Part shown: positions 1-11,007 of the stretch, piece after piece
Numbering within the stretch: position 1 is the stretch's first letter
Layout of the letters: each line of letters starts with the position of its first letter
NCBI RefSeq assembly: GCF_018688335.1
Contig: NZ_CP061316.1
Span: 1-64,000 of the forward strand
Source: Polynucleobacter sp. AP-Jannik-300A-C4
GTDB lineage: Bacteria; Pseudomonadota; Gammaproteobacteria; Burkholderiales; Burkholderiaceae
Length of the DNA: 64,000 nucleotides
Reading direction: 5' to 3'
Made by a program: the position numbers and the translations under genes
Notes under the pieces: model-generated
Seen by the model: only the letters and a program-made list of their open reading frames with translations
Database searches by the model: none
Told to the model about the DNA's origin: nothing

Positions 1-8
1 CCAAAAAT

Positions 9-1436
9 ATGAGTAACTTACAGAACCCCCCGACATTGAATTCACTAAGCCCGCTGGGGTTTTGGGATGGTGCACTTGGTGCGCTAGCTCGCGAACTGTC
101 CCCCCAACAATTTAAGACCTGGATTCAGCCGTTAAGCTTGGTTTCCTATGATGAAAGTGAGCAATCACTCATTCTGGGAGCTCCAAATAGATTCAAACTT
201 GATTGGATCAAGAAAACTTTTTCTGATCGCTTCCAGGAGATGGCAGACCAGTATTTTGGCCACCCAATCAACTTAAGCTTCGTACTCAATGTAGAAGGTT
301 CGGGCACGCAATCACCTGAGATTAGCTCGCCTCCTCAGGATAAATTTGAGCAACAAGAGGTTTTGCTAGACGCAGACAGCAGCTCTACAGAAGAGCAAGC
401 TTTTGAAATTGAAGATCACTCTAAATTAAACCCAAACCTCACTTTTGAGACCTTTGTCACGGGTAAGGCTAACCAACTTGCAAGGGCGGCATCTATTCAG
501 GTTGCCCACAACCCTGGCACTTCCTATAACCCAATGTTTTTATATGGCGGGGTTGGTTTGGGCAAAACACATCTAATTCATGCTATTGGGAATCACCTAC
601 TAAAAGAGAAGCCGAATGCTCGAATTCGATACATTCACGCCGAGCAGTACGTTTCTGATGTTGTTAGGGCTTATCAACAAAAAGCTTTTGATCGCTTCAA
701 GCGCTATTACCACTCCCTTGACCTGCTTTTAATTGACGATATTCAATTTTTTAGTGGCAAGTCTAGGACGCAAGAGGAATTTTTCTACGCTTTTGAGGCG
801 CTCTTGAGCAATAAGGCTCAAGTCATCATTACCAGCGACACTTACCCAAAAGAAATGGTGGGAATAGATGATCGACTAATTTCTCGTTTTGACTCGGGAC
901 TTACGGTTGCAATTGAGCCGCCAGAACTAGAGATGCGAGTCGCTATTCTGATGAAAAAAGCTCAAAGTGAGGGCATCCCCATGAGTGAGGATGTGGCTTT
1001 TTTCGTAGCAAAGCACCTTAGATCCAATGTGCGTGAGCTTGAAGGGGCGCTAAGGAAAATCTTGGCATTTGTTCGCTTCCATGGCAAAGAGGTGACGATT
1101 GATGTGGCCCGGGTGGCTCTAAAAGATTTACTCTCCATTCAAAATCGACAAATTTCTGTTGAAAACATCCAAAAAGCGGTTGCAGACTTTTACAGCATTA
1201 AGGTGGCCGATATGTACTCGAAAAAGCGTCCAGCAAATATTGCCCGACCCCGGCAAATTGCGATGTTTATAGCCAAAGAATTGACCCAAAAGAGTCTGCC
1301 AGAGATTGGTGAGTTATTTGGTGGGAGAGACCACACAACCGTTCTACACGCAGTCCGGAAGATTAGCTCGGAAAGATCACATGATGGGCAACTCAATCAC
1401 GAAATCCACGTTATTGAGCAAACCCTCAAGTCCTAA
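9..1436 (+). CDS. dnaA: Chromosomal replication initiator DnaA
   Basis: DnaA binds DnaA boxes at oriC, oligomerises with ATP and melts the origin so that the replicative helicase can load. The 475-residue protein has the usual layout: an N-terminal helicase-interaction domain (about 1-90), a poorly conserved acidic linker (about 95-140), an AAA+ domain with Walker A GGVGLGKT at residues 180-187 and Walker B LLLIDD ending at D243-D244, and a C-terminal helix-turn-helix with the DnaA signature [10 protein letters not shown] from residue 438. The gene starts eight bases into the window, so its promoter is not visible. It is followed directly by oriC and dnaN, the classic origin arrangement. Confidence 0.98.
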   Translation: MSNLQNPPTLNSLSPLGFWDGALGALARELSPQQFKTWIQPLSLVSYDESEQSLILGAPNRFKLDWIKKTFSDRFQEMADQYFGHPINLSFVLNVEGSGTQSPEISSPPQDKFEQQEVLLDADSSSTEEQAFEIEDHSKLNPNLTFETFVTGKANQLARAASIQVAHNPGTSYNPMFLYGGVGLGKTHLIHAIGNHLLKEKPNARIRYIHAEQYVSDVVRAYQQKAFDRFKRYYHSLDLLLIDDIQFFSGKSRTQEEFFYAFEALLSNKAQVIITSDTYPKEMVGIDDRLISRFDSGLTVAIEPPELEMRVAILMKKAQSEGIPMSEDVAFFVAKHLRSNVRELEGALRKILAFVRFHGKEVTIDVARVALKDLLSIQNRQISVENIQKAVADFYSIKVADMYSKKRPANIARPRQIAMFIAKELTQKSLPEIGELFGGRDHTTVLHAVRKISSERSHDGQLNHEIHVIEQTLKS

Positions 1437-1701
1437 GTTTTTTACTTGTGGATAAGCCTGTGGACAGTTCAATGGATAACTTTGGGGACAAGGTGTTGAT
1501 AAATTGTGGAAAGCTCTCGCTTCATGCAAAAATAGGGTGTGAATGAAAAGTTATCCAATATTTACTCAGTGTTTATACAAAAGTTTTCCACAGGTTTTTT
1601 AGGTTTTAAGGGGTTGTTTTAAATAAGGTTTTTGAGTTATCCACTGAAAAAAGAAGCCTTATTACTACTACTAATAAGATATATACAAGGATTTAAAAGC
1701 A
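1437..1701. other. oriC: Chromosomal replication origin oriC (dnaA-dnaN intergenic region)
   Basis: This AT-rich gene-free stretch holds a cluster of DnaA boxes. One is perfect (TGTGGATAA, 1447-1455). Single-mismatch boxes are TGTTGATAA (1494-1502), TTTTCCACA (1584-1592) and TTATCCACT (1637-1645). Weaker candidates lie at 1459-1467, 1471-1479, 1505-1513 and 1551-1559. The left boxes point one way and the right boxes the other. A trinucleotide run resembling a DnaA-trio (1662-1673) and an AT-rich stretch follow just before dnaN. Position, box density and flanking genes together support oriC. The dnaN promoter must also lie here or further upstream. Confidence 0.93.
1662..1673. promoter_or_regulatory. 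DnaA-trio-like unwinding element
   Basis: The top strand reads TTA-CTA-CTA-CTA, so the bottom strand carries 3'-AAT-GAT-GAT-GAT-5', the repeat described as the DnaA-trio on which DnaA assembles on single-stranded DNA. It lies 16 bases beyond the last strong DnaA box (1637-1645) and next to an AT-rich stretch, as expected for a basal unwinding system. The function is inferred from this pattern. Confidence 0.6.
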
Positions 1702-2817
1702 ATGCAACTCGTAAACACATCGCGTGATAGTTTATTAAAACCACTTCAAGTTGTTAGTGGCATTGTTGAACGCCGACATACTTTGCCAATCTTGGCAAAC
1801 CTGTTATTTAAAAAACAAGGTGACAAAGTATCTTTTGTTTCAACGGATATAGAAATTCAAATTACAACTAACGCTAGTTTTGGTGTTGGTGTTGAAGACG
1901 TCACTACAACTGTGGCCGCAAGAAAGCTATTGGATATTTTGCGCGCTCTACCAGAAGGGCCTGTTGCTTTAAATCTCAAAGACAACAAGATGGTTGTTCA
2001 GAGCGGTAAAAGCCGCTTCTCTTTGCAAACTCTTTCAGCAACCGAGTTTCCTGTTATGCAAAGCGTTGGTGAGGTAACCGCTAGCTGGAAGATGACTCAA
2101 AAAAGTTTTCGTCAATTAGTTAGTCAAGTTCATTTTGCAATGGCACAACAAGATATTCGTTATTACCTTAATGGTATGTTGTTGGTTGTTGAGGGTAAGC
2201 AAGTAATTGCGGTTGCAACCGATGGTCATCGCTTGGCTTATTCTCAAGTTGAATTAACTGATGCTCCAGTGGGGTCTGGTCAGAGACAGGAAATCATTAT
2301 TCCTCGTAAAACCATTCTGGAGTGCCAACACCTACTTGAGGACTCAGATGAACCATTGGAGATGAGTCTTACATCAAATCAGGTGAAGTTTACGTTTGGT
2401 GATATCGAGTTGATTTCTAAGTTGGTCGAGGGGAAATTTCCTGACTTTCAGCGCGTGATTCCTAAGGGGCATAAAAACTCCTTAGTGGTTGGACGTGATG
2501 TTTTGCAATCAGCTTTACAACGCGCAGCAATTCTGACAACAGATAAATTCAAGGGCGTACGCTTTTCTTTGTCACCAAATCGAATTACTGTTCAATCCAC
2601 TAATGCTGAGCAAGAAGAAGCTCAAGAAGAGATTGAAACTGAATACAGTGGTGACGTTGTTGAGATTGGGTTCAATGTAAGTTACTTATTAGATGTTTTA
2701 TCAAACCTAAAGAATGAAAAAATTCAAATTAGTTTGGGTGATGCCAACAGCAGCGCTGTGATTACACTACCTGGTTCAGAAGACTTCAAGTATGTTGTGA
2801 TGCCAATGCGTATTTAA
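1702..2817 (+). CDS. dnaN: DNA polymerase III sliding clamp, beta subunit
   Basis: The beta clamp is a ring-shaped homodimer that encircles DNA and tethers DNA polymerase III and other replication and repair proteins. The 371-residue length fits three tandem clamp domains of about 120 residues each. Recognisable family stretches are the N-terminal ERRHTLPILANLL, a central ATDGHRLAYS and the C-terminal VMPMRI that contributes to the peptide-binding cleft. An AAGGAT-like ribosome-binding site precedes the ATG. The gene sits immediately downstream of oriC and 11 bases before gyrB. Confidence 0.98.
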   Translation: MQLVNTSRDSLLKPLQVVSGIVERRHTLPILANLLFKKQGDKVSFVSTDIEIQITTNASFGVGVEDVTTTVAARKLLDILRALPEGPVALNLKDNKMVVQSGKSRFSLQTLSATEFPVMQSVGEVTASWKMTQKSFRQLVSQVHFAMAQQDIRYYLNGMLLVVEGKQVIAVATDGHRLAYSQVELTDAPVGSGQRQEIIIPRKTILECQHLLEDSDEPLEMSLTSNQVKFTFGDIELISKLVEGKFPDFQRVIPKGHKNSLVVGRDVLQSALQRAAILTTDKFKGVRFSLSPNRITVQSTNAEQEEAQEEIETEYSGDVVEIGFNVSYLLDVLSNLKNEKIQISLGDANSSAVITLPGSEDFKYVVMPMRI

Positions 2818-2822
2818 TTTAG

Positions 2823-5327
<2,505 letters not shown>

Positions 5328-5332
5328 TTTAA

Positions 5333-5827
5333 ATGGCTAAAAAGAAATTGGTGGTTCCAAAAATTGATCGCTCACGCATTGTTGTGAAGTCCTCCCCGAT
5401 TCATGGCAAAGGGGTGTTTGTTGCTAAGCCAATAAAAAAAGGTGATGCGATTATTGAGTACAAAGGGGAGCGCATTAGTTGGAAGTTGGCCGAGAAGCGC
5501 CATCCACATGACCCTAAAGACCCAAACCATACTTTTTATTTTTCACTGGAGGATGGTCGTTGCATTGATGCTAAATATGGCGGCAATGCAGCACGCTGGA
5601 TTAACCACTCCTGTAAACCCAGTTGTGAAACTCGAGAAGATATTTTTGACGGTGAGCCTCGTGTATTTATTTATGCGAAACGCGACCTTAAGTTGGGCGA
5701 AGAGCTTTTTTATGATTACTCGCTTGATATTGGTAGCCGCGTTACCAAGCGGTTGAAGAAGGACTATGAGTGTCGCTGTGGTGCAAAAAAATGCCGTGGC
5801 ACGATGTTGTCTCTCGACACCAAATAA
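5333..5827 (+). CDS. SET-domain protein (putative protein lysine methyltransferase)
   Basis: The 164-residue protein is essentially a single SET domain, the fold of eukaryotic histone lysine methyltransferases, which transfer methyl groups from S-adenosylmethionine to lysine side chains. Visible hallmarks are the N-terminal SSPIHGKGVFV, the cofactor and active-site motif NHSC (N91-C94), FYDY near residue 125, and a post-SET cysteine cluster C147-x-C149-x4-C154, which with C94 could bind zinc. There is no other domain and no signal peptide, so it should be cytoplasmic. It starts five bases after gyrB and is followed by a DUF3717 gene. The substrate is unknown; bacterial relatives act on DNA-binding or ribosomal proteins. 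Confidence 0.9.
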   Translation: MAKKKLVVPKIDRSRIVVKSSPIHGKGVFVAKPIKKGDAIIEYKGERISWKLAEKRHPHDPKDPNHTFYFSLEDGRCIDAKYGGNAARWINHSCKPSCETREDIFDGEPRVFIYAKRDLKLGEELFYDYSLDIGSRVTKRLKKDYECRCGAKKCRGTMLSLDTK

Positions 5828-5836
5828 TTTCAAAAA

Positions 5837-6061
5837 ATGTTGTTTCTCAGTATTCAAGATTTAGAGGCAGCCATTAATTATTGGCGTAGTCAATCGTCCG
5901 CGGTTGGAGAAGAGTTGCATTTGTGCCCAGAGGCCGCTGCGCTTGCAAAACCTTACGCACTTATGATTGTTCAAGGGTCGCAGAGGGTTCCCATGGATGT
6001 CTTGGATGAAATAGCAAAATCAGCAATCCAAAAGTTTTTTAAAACCAAACAAACAAACTAA
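5837..6061 (+). CDS. DUF3717 family small protein
   Basis: This 74-residue soluble protein begins with a segment resembling the DUF3717 family of Burkholderiales (IQDLEAAINYWRS followed by an LCPEAAALAKPYALM stretch). No catalytic motif, signal peptide or membrane segment is visible. The function is unknown. It lies nine bases after the SET-domain gene and probably shares its transcript. The family assignment is from recognition, not from a search. Confidence 0.8.
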   Translation: MLFLSIQDLEAAINYWRSQSSAVGEELHLCPEAAALAKPYALMIVQGSQRVPMDVLDEIAKSAIQKFFKTKQTN

Positions 6062-6132
6062 AAAACTCAACCTTTGTGTTTTTAGGGTTATCTCTATATT
6101 AGTAAATACTCTCTTGGGGTATTCTCAAAGTC

Positions 6133-6924
6133 TTGCCCAAAGATGTGCATGAGGATTTAAGCTTGCAAGAAACAATATTAAAAACAATTAGTCTTGGGAA
6201 AACTTTTAAAGGGTTTTCTGCGGTGAGTGACGTCAATCTAGATGTCACTCGTGGAACTATTCACGCTCTCATTGGACCCAATGGGGCAGGCAAAACCACT
6301 TGTTTTAATTTACTCACTAAATTTTTAGAGCCCAGCGCCGGTCAAATTCTATTTAATGGTTTTGACATCACAAAAGAGAAGCCGGCCCAAATTGCAAGGC
6401 GGGGTGTGGTTCGATCATTTCAAATCTCCGCTGTTTTCCCACATCTAACTGTTCTAGAAAACGTTCGTGTTGCACTGCAGCGAGGATTGGGTACGGAATT
6501 TCATTTTTGGAAGTCTGGTGAGACACTAAATGTGCTCAATGAGCGCGCTGAGGAGTTGTTGTGTGAGGTTGGTTTGGCAGACTTTGCCCACGAAGAAACC
6601 CTAAATTTGGCCTATGGGCGCAAGAGAGCACTAGAAATTGCCACCACCATGGCCATGGAGCCCGAATTAATGCTGTTGGATGAACCAACACAGGGTATGG
6701 GCCATGAAGATGTCGAGCGCGTTACAGAATTAATTGATCGGGTGTCTAAAGGTCGCACCATCTTGATGGTTGAGCACAACATGAAGGTGGTTTCCTCCAT
6801 TGCTGACAGAATTACAGTGTTGCAACGGGGCTCGGTATTGGCTGAGGGTTCATATCATGAGGTTTCAAACAACCCCTTGGTGGTTGAGGCTTATATGGGC
6901 AGCCATGGGGGTGACAACTTATGA
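6133..6924 (+). CDS. livG: Branched-chain amino-acid ABC transporter, ATP-binding protein LivG
   Basis: LivG is one of two cytoplasmic ATPases powering a HAAT-type importer for branched-chain amino acids or related compounds. Walker A is GPNGAGKTT (residues 48-56 from the TTG). The ABC signature is the variant LAYGRKRALEIA, and Walker B is LMLLDEPTQGM. The 263-residue form starts at a TTG. A GTG at 6145 or a TTG at 6163 are alternative starts, because neither ATG nor a strong ribosome-binding site is present. The gene opens a five-gene livG-F-binding protein-H-M operon and overlaps livF by four bases. Confidence 0.92.
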   Translation: MPKDVHEDLSLQETILKTISLGKTFKGFSAVSDVNLDVTRGTIHALIGPNGAGKTTCFNLLTKFLEPSAGQILFNGFDITKEKPAQIARRGVVRSFQISAVFPHLTVLENVRVALQRGLGTEFHFWKSGETLNVLNERAEELLCEVGLADFAHEETLNLAYGRKRALEIATTMAMEPELMLLDEPTQGMGHEDVERVTELIDRVSKGRTILMVEHNMKVVSSIADRITVLQRGSVLAEGSYHEVSNNPLVVEAYMGSHGGDNL

Positions 6925-7625
6925 GCACCATGGCATTGGAGGTTAAAAACCTCGAATCTTGGTATGGCGAGTCTCACATCCTTCATGGCGTGAACTTTTC
7001 AGTTCGTGATGGTGAGGTGGTTACGCTGTTGGGTCGCAATGGGGCTGGGCGAAGCACGATTTTAAAAACTATTTTAGGTTTAACAAGCAAGAGAACGGGT
7101 TCGGTAGAGGTTTATGGCAACCAAACGATTGCCATGCCAACCTATAGGATTGCTCGGCTTGGTGTTGGTTTTTGTCCTGAGGAGCGCGGCATCTTTGCTA
7201 GCTTAAGCGCCGAAGAGAATTTGTTGTTGTTGCCTGAGATCGCCCCTGGCGGCATGGGTTTGGATGAGATTTATGAAATGTTTCCCAACCTGTATGAGCG
7301 ACGCAATAGTCCAGGCACAAGACTCTCGGGTGGCGAGCAGCAGATGCTTGCAATGGCACGCATTTTGAGGACGGGTGCCAAATTACTGTTGCTGGATGAA
7401 ATTACCGAAGGTTTGGCGCCGGTGATTGTTCAAAAGTTGGGTGAGGTGGTAACAAGCTTACGTAACAAAGGCTTCACTATTGTGTTGGTGGAGCAAAACT
7501 TCCGATTTGCTGCACCTCTAGCAGATCGTCATTATGTGGTTGAACATGGCAATGTGGTCGAGGTTGTCAATCAAAGTGAGCTGGCTGAGAAGGCAAGCTT
7601 GTTAAATGAGTATCTTGGTGTTTAG
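6921..7625 (+). CDS. livF: Branched-chain amino-acid ABC transporter, ATP-binding protein LivF (Walker A arginine)
   Basis: LivF is the second ATPase of the importer and is expected to pair with LivG. The 234-residue protein has the signature LSGGEQQMLAMARIL, Walker B LLLLDEITEGL with its catalytic glutamate, and a switch histidine replaced by VEQNF. The Walker A motif reads GRNGAGRST (38-46), with arginine at position 44 where the phosphate-binding lysine is normally found. The rest of the protein is intact, so this is not a decaying gene. Translation is coupled to livG by an ATGA overlap. A GGAG-containing ribosome-binding site precedes the next gene. Confidence 0.92.
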   Translation: MSTMALEVKNLESWYGESHILHGVNFSVRDGEVVTLLGRNGAGRSTILKTILGLTSKRTGSVEVYGNQTIAMPTYRIARLGVGFCPEERGIFASLSAEENLLLLPEIAPGGMGLDEIYEMFPNLYERRNSPGTRLSGGEQQMLAMARILRTGAKLLLLDEITEGLAPVIVQKLGEVVTSLRNKGFTIVLVEQNFRFAAPLADRHYVVEHGNVVEVVNQSELAEKASLLNEYLGV

Positions 7626-7647
7626 CAGTTATTTATAGGAGACCTAA

Positions 7648-8871
7648 ATGAAGTTAAAGCAAATTACTGCGTGTCTGGTGGCGGCAACCTTTTTTGGTTC
7701 TAACCCAGCATTCGCGCAAACATCTAAAGTAAGTGGTGATGTAATCAAGATTGGTGTTTTAACTGACCTTTCTTCTACCTATTCTGATTTGGCTGGTCCT
7801 GGCGCGGTGATTGCCGCAAAAATGGCAATTGCCGACTTCTCAAAAGATGGCACTGTTATTGGCAAGAAGATTGAGCTTGTTAGTGCCGACCATCAGAACA
7901 AAGCAGATATTGCCGCCAACAAAGCGCGCGAGTGGTATGACAAAGACGGTGTTGATGTGATTGTTGAGTTGGTTTCGACCAACGTTGCACTTGCTGTCAT
8001 GGAAGTCGCGGAACAAAAGAACAAGATTACTTTGGTGTCTGGCGCAGCATCATTACCAATTACCAATGAAAAATGTACTGCTAATAACGTGCATTGGACT
8101 TATGACACCTATGCGCTTTCAAACGGTACCGCTAAAGCAGTTGTTAAGCAGGGTAAAAAGAATTGGTATTTCTTGACTGCTGACTATGCTTTCGGAGCAG
8201 CCCTAGAGAAAGACTCAACCAACGTTGTTAATGCCAACGGCGGCAAAGTGCTTGGTACAAGTAAGCACCCATTCCCTAATAGCGACTTCTCTTCATACTT
8301 GCTGAAGGCTCAGGCCAGTGGCGCAGATGTTGTTGCATTAGCAAATGCTGGTCAAGACACCATCAACTCCGTTAAACAAGCCGCCGAGTTTGGTATCAAT
8401 AAAAAACAAACCGTTGTTCCTTTGCTCATGTTTATTTCTGATGTTCACTCTTTGGGCTTGAATGCAGCTCAAGGTATGTACCTAACAGAAGGCTTCTACT
8501 GGGATAGAGATGAGAAGACCCGCGCGTTTGCCAAACGCTTTATCTTGCAGCATAAGCGTATGCCAACCAGCGTTCAAGCTGGCGTCTATTCATCAGTTCT
8601 TGCTTACTTAGCTGCAGTTCAAAAGGCTGGCACAGATGATACTCAGGCAGTAATGAAGGCCTTGAGATCAACCAACATTGACGATGGATTATTCAAAGGA
8701 AAAATCCGTGCCGATGGTAAGTTTGAACACGACATGTATTTGCTCGAAGTGAAGAAGCCATCTGAATCTAAGAGCCCATGGGATTATTACAACGTCAAAG
8801 CAGTGATTCCAGCTGCTGAGGCAACACAACCACTTTCATTGTCACGATGCAAGTTGGTTACTAACAAGTAA
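7648..8871 (+). CDS. Periplasmic ABC transporter substrate-binding protein (Leu/Ile/Val-binding family)
   Basis: The 407-residue protein begins with a signal peptide (hydrophobic stretch to about residue 23, cleavage after AFA) followed by the periplasmic binding protein type I fold typical of LivJ/LivK and amide- or aromatic-binding relatives. It delivers ligand to the LivHM permease. The start is supported by the upstream TAGGAGA ribosome-binding site. It lies 22 bases after livF and 17 before livH. The sequence does not reveal the ligand; branched-chain amino acids are the default, but urea, short amides and aromatic acids are used by related systems. Confidence 0.88.
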   Translation: MKLKQITACLVAATFFGSNPAFAQTSKVSGDVIKIGVLTDLSSTYSDLAGPGAVIAAKMAIADFSKDGTVIGKKIELVSADHQNKADIAANKAREWYDKDGVDVIVELVSTNVALAVMEVAEQKNKITLVSGAASLPITNEKCTANNVHWTYDTYALSNGTAKAVVKQGKKNWYFLTADYAFGAALEKDSTNVVNANGGKVLGTSKHPFPNSDFSSYLLKAQASGADVVALANAGQDTINSVKQAAEFGINKKQTVVPLLMFISDVHSLGLNAAQGMYLTEGFYWDRDEKTRAFAKRFILQHKRMPTSVQAGVYSSVLAYLAAVQKAGTDDTQAVMKALRSTNIDDGLFKGKIRADGKFEHDMYLLEVKKPSESKSPWDYYNVKAVIPAAEATQPLSLSRCKLVTNK

Positions 8872-8888
8872 TCCATTTCTAATTAAGC

Positions 8889-9809
8889 ATGTTTGAACTT
8901 CTTGGAATTACCCCACAAGGGCTGGTTGCTCAGCTCTTAGTGGGGCTTATCAATGGCTCCTTTTACGCCATTTTGAGTTTGGGTTTGGCCATTATTTTTG
9001 GCCTACTTAACATCATCAATTTTTCCCATGGTGCTCAATACACGATGGGTGCATTTGTTGCATGGATTGGTTTAACTCAAGTAGGTCAATGGTTTGGCTT
9101 TCCTGAGTTTTCTATTAATTATTGGTTTGCATTAATTTTGGTGCCCTTGGTTATGGCGGGCTTTGGTTTGATTCTTGAGCGCACCATGCTTAAGCGCCTT
9201 TACCACCTAGATCACTTATATGGCCTTTTATTAACTTTTGGTTTGGCGCTCATTATTGAGGGAATGTTCCGTCATTGGTATGGAATTTCTGGTGAGAGCT
9301 ATCCAGCGCCAGAGATATTGCAGGGTGCTATCCCATTAGAGTCGATCGGCATCATCTTGCCTAAATATCGTTTGTGGGTTGTAGTTGCCTCTTTAGTGGT
9401 TTGCTTCTCTACTTGGTATGTTATTGAGAGAACGAAGTTGGGCTCCTATCTTCGTGCTGGAACTGAAAACCCAAAACTACTCCAAGCATTTGGCATCAAT
9501 GTGCCTTTAATGATTTCTTTGGCCTATGCTTATGGCGTCGGTCTTGCCGGCTTTGCTGGTGTTTTGGCTGCACCAATTTTTCAAGTGAATCCATTGATGG
9601 GCTCGAATCTCATCATTGTGGTTTTTGCGGTTGTTGTGATTGGTGGCATGGGTTCTATTATGGGATCCATTTTGACCGGCCTAGCGTTAGGCTTAATTGA
9701 AGGCCTAACTAAAGTTTTTTATCCAGAAGCATCTGGCGTAGTTATTTTCGTAATCATGGCAATTGTTTTGCTTATTCGTCCTGCTGGACTTTTCGGCCGG
9801 GAGAAATAA
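8889..9809 (+). CDS. livH: Branched-chain amino-acid ABC transporter permease LivH
   Basis: LivH is one of two inner-membrane permeases of the importer. The 306-residue protein is strongly hydrophobic with about eight membrane segments. It carries the family stretches LINGSFYAILSLGLAIIFG and NIINFSHGAQYTMGAF near the N-terminus, and ends with LLIRPAGLFGRE, a typical LivH C-terminus. Its stop codon is separated from the livM GTG start by one base, so the two permeases are translationally coupled. Confidence 0.94.
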   Translation: MFELLGITPQGLVAQLLVGLINGSFYAILSLGLAIIFGLLNIINFSHGAQYTMGAFVAWIGLTQVGQWFGFPEFSINYWFALILVPLVMAGFGLILERTMLKRLYHLDHLYGLLLTFGLALIIEGMFRHWYGISGESYPAPEILQGAIPLESIGIILPKYRLWVVVASLVVCFSTWYVIERTKLGSYLRAGTENPKLLQAFGINVPLMISLAYAYGVGLAGFAGVLAAPIFQVNPLMGSNLIIVVFAVVVIGGMGSIMGSILTGLALGLIEGLTKVFYPEASGVVIFVIMAIVLLIRPAGLFGREK

Positions 9810-9810
9810 G

Positions 9811-10740
9811 GTGAACTCAAAAACAAAATTACTGTACGGCATTCTAGTTTTAATTGCCCTGTTACTACCCTTCCAAGATTTCATTTATCTTGTGTTTGCA
9901 ATGAAGGTTTTATGTTTCGCACTCTTTGCTTGCGCCTTCAATTTGTTGCTGGGTTTTACGGGCCTTCTTTCTTTTGGGCATGCAGCATTTTTTGGAACCT
10001 CTGCTTACATTACCGCGTATCTTTGCAAAGAGGCTGGTCTGTCCCCTGAGTTTGGAATTGCTTTGGGTGTTCTTGGTTCAGCTTTCTTAGGCTTTTTAAT
10101 TGGCTCTTTAGCAATTCGCAGGCAAGGTATTTATTTTGCAATGGTTACGCTTGCTCTTTCTCAAATGGTCTACTTCCTCGCAGTGCAGCTTCCCTTTACT
10201 GGTGGTGAGGATGGTATTCAGGGTGTACCACGGGGCATGTTGTTTGGTTTGATTGACTTAAAAGATGACGTCAGCATGTATTACTTTGTTCTAGCTGTTT
10301 TCTTGCTGGGGTTTGCGTTGATCGTTCGTACTGTGCACTCACCGTTTGGTCAGGTCTTAAAAGCTATTCGTGAAAATGAGCCGCGCGCAGTGTCTTTGGG
10401 TTATGACGTTGATCGTTTTAAGTTAATTTCTTTTGTAATTTCTGCTGCGCTTGCCGGCCTTGCTGGTTCTTTGAAAACACTGGTATTCCAGTTGGCAACC
10501 TTGACCGATGTGCATTGGCATATGTCTGGCGAAGTGGTTTTGATGACCTTGCTCGGCGGTATGGGAACCATTCTTGGTCCAGTGGTCGGCGCCGGTATTG
10601 TTGTTGGCTTACAAAATTATTTGGCCAATATTGGCTCCTGGAGCACCATTGCAACGGGATTCATTTTTGTAATTTGCGTCTTAGCTTTCCGTCGTGGAGT
10701 TGTTGGCGAAATCACCCATCTCCTTAAGAAGAAAAGCTGA
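9811..10740 (+). CDS. livM: Branched-chain amino-acid ABC transporter permease LivM
   Basis: LivM is the second permease and forms the translocation pore with LivH. I place the start at GTG 9811, giving 309 residues beginning VNSKTKLLYG. The open frame continues upstream to 9763 inside livH, but a GGAG at 9800-9803 is well placed for the GTG. The protein has about eight to nine membrane helices and the family stretch LLLGFTGLLSFGHAAFFG near residue 50. It is the last gene of the operon and is followed by a GC-rich hairpin. Confidence 0.93.
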   Translation: MNSKTKLLYGILVLIALLLPFQDFIYLVFAMKVLCFALFACAFNLLLGFTGLLSFGHAAFFGTSAYITAYLCKEAGLSPEFGIALGVLGSAFLGFLIGSLAIRRQGIYFAMVTLALSQMVYFLAVQLPFTGGEDGIQGVPRGMLFGLIDLKDDVSMYYFVLAVFLLGFALIVRTVHSPFGQVLKAIRENEPRAVSLGYDVDRFKLISFVISAALAGLAGSLKTLVFQLATLTDVHWHMSGEVVLMTLLGGMGTILGPVVGAGIVVGLQNYLANIGSWSTIATGFIFVICVLAFRRGVVGEITHLLKKKS

Positions 10741-10766
10741 ATTGGTTTTTTTCTTATTAGCTTTTA

Positions 10767-10788
10767 GTGCGGCGCTTCGGCGCCGTAC
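10767..10788 (+). terminator. Hairpin after livM, probable terminator
   Basis: A nine-base-pair stem (10767-10775 with 10780-10788, one G-U pair) closes a TTCG tetraloop shortly after the livM stop. The downstream T-tract is poor (TCATTT), so termination may be partial. It separates the liv operon from the mnmG region. Confidence 0.6.
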
Positions 10789-10952
10789 TCATTTAAGGTT
10801 CGCAGCCCCACAACTAGCCCGTTAAATATCGCCAGGTCTTTGTCGTTCACTTACTCCAACCCCATTTATTCAATGTGATTTTATAAAAAAATATAATTAA
10901 ATCAATGACTTATAAAATAATCACAATAGATATTATTATTTGTTTGAAGATT

Positions 10953-10968
10953 TGTTTCACGTGAAACC
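10953..10968. promoter_or_regulatory. parS site 1 (upstream of mnmG)
   Basis: The sequence TGTTTCACGTGAAACC matches the universal chromosomal parS palindrome (TGTTTCACGTGAAACA) at 15 of 16 positions. ParB, encoded about 3.4 kb downstream, is expected to nucleate here and spread along the origin region. Confidence 0.93.
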
Positions 10969-10984
10969 CACAAAATGCTATGAT
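10956..10984 (+). promoter_or_regulatory. Putative sigma-70 promoter for mnmG-rsmG-parAB, overlapping parS
   Basis: TTCACG (10956-10961, four of six matches to the -35 consensus) is followed after 17 bases by TATGAT (10979-10984, five of six). The -35 hexamer lies inside parS site 1, so ParB binding could compete with RNA polymerase. The initiation point would be about 17 bases upstream of the mnmG ATG. Confidence 0.5.
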
Positions 10985-11007
10985 CATCGCCCTATCTGAG
11001 GCAAATC

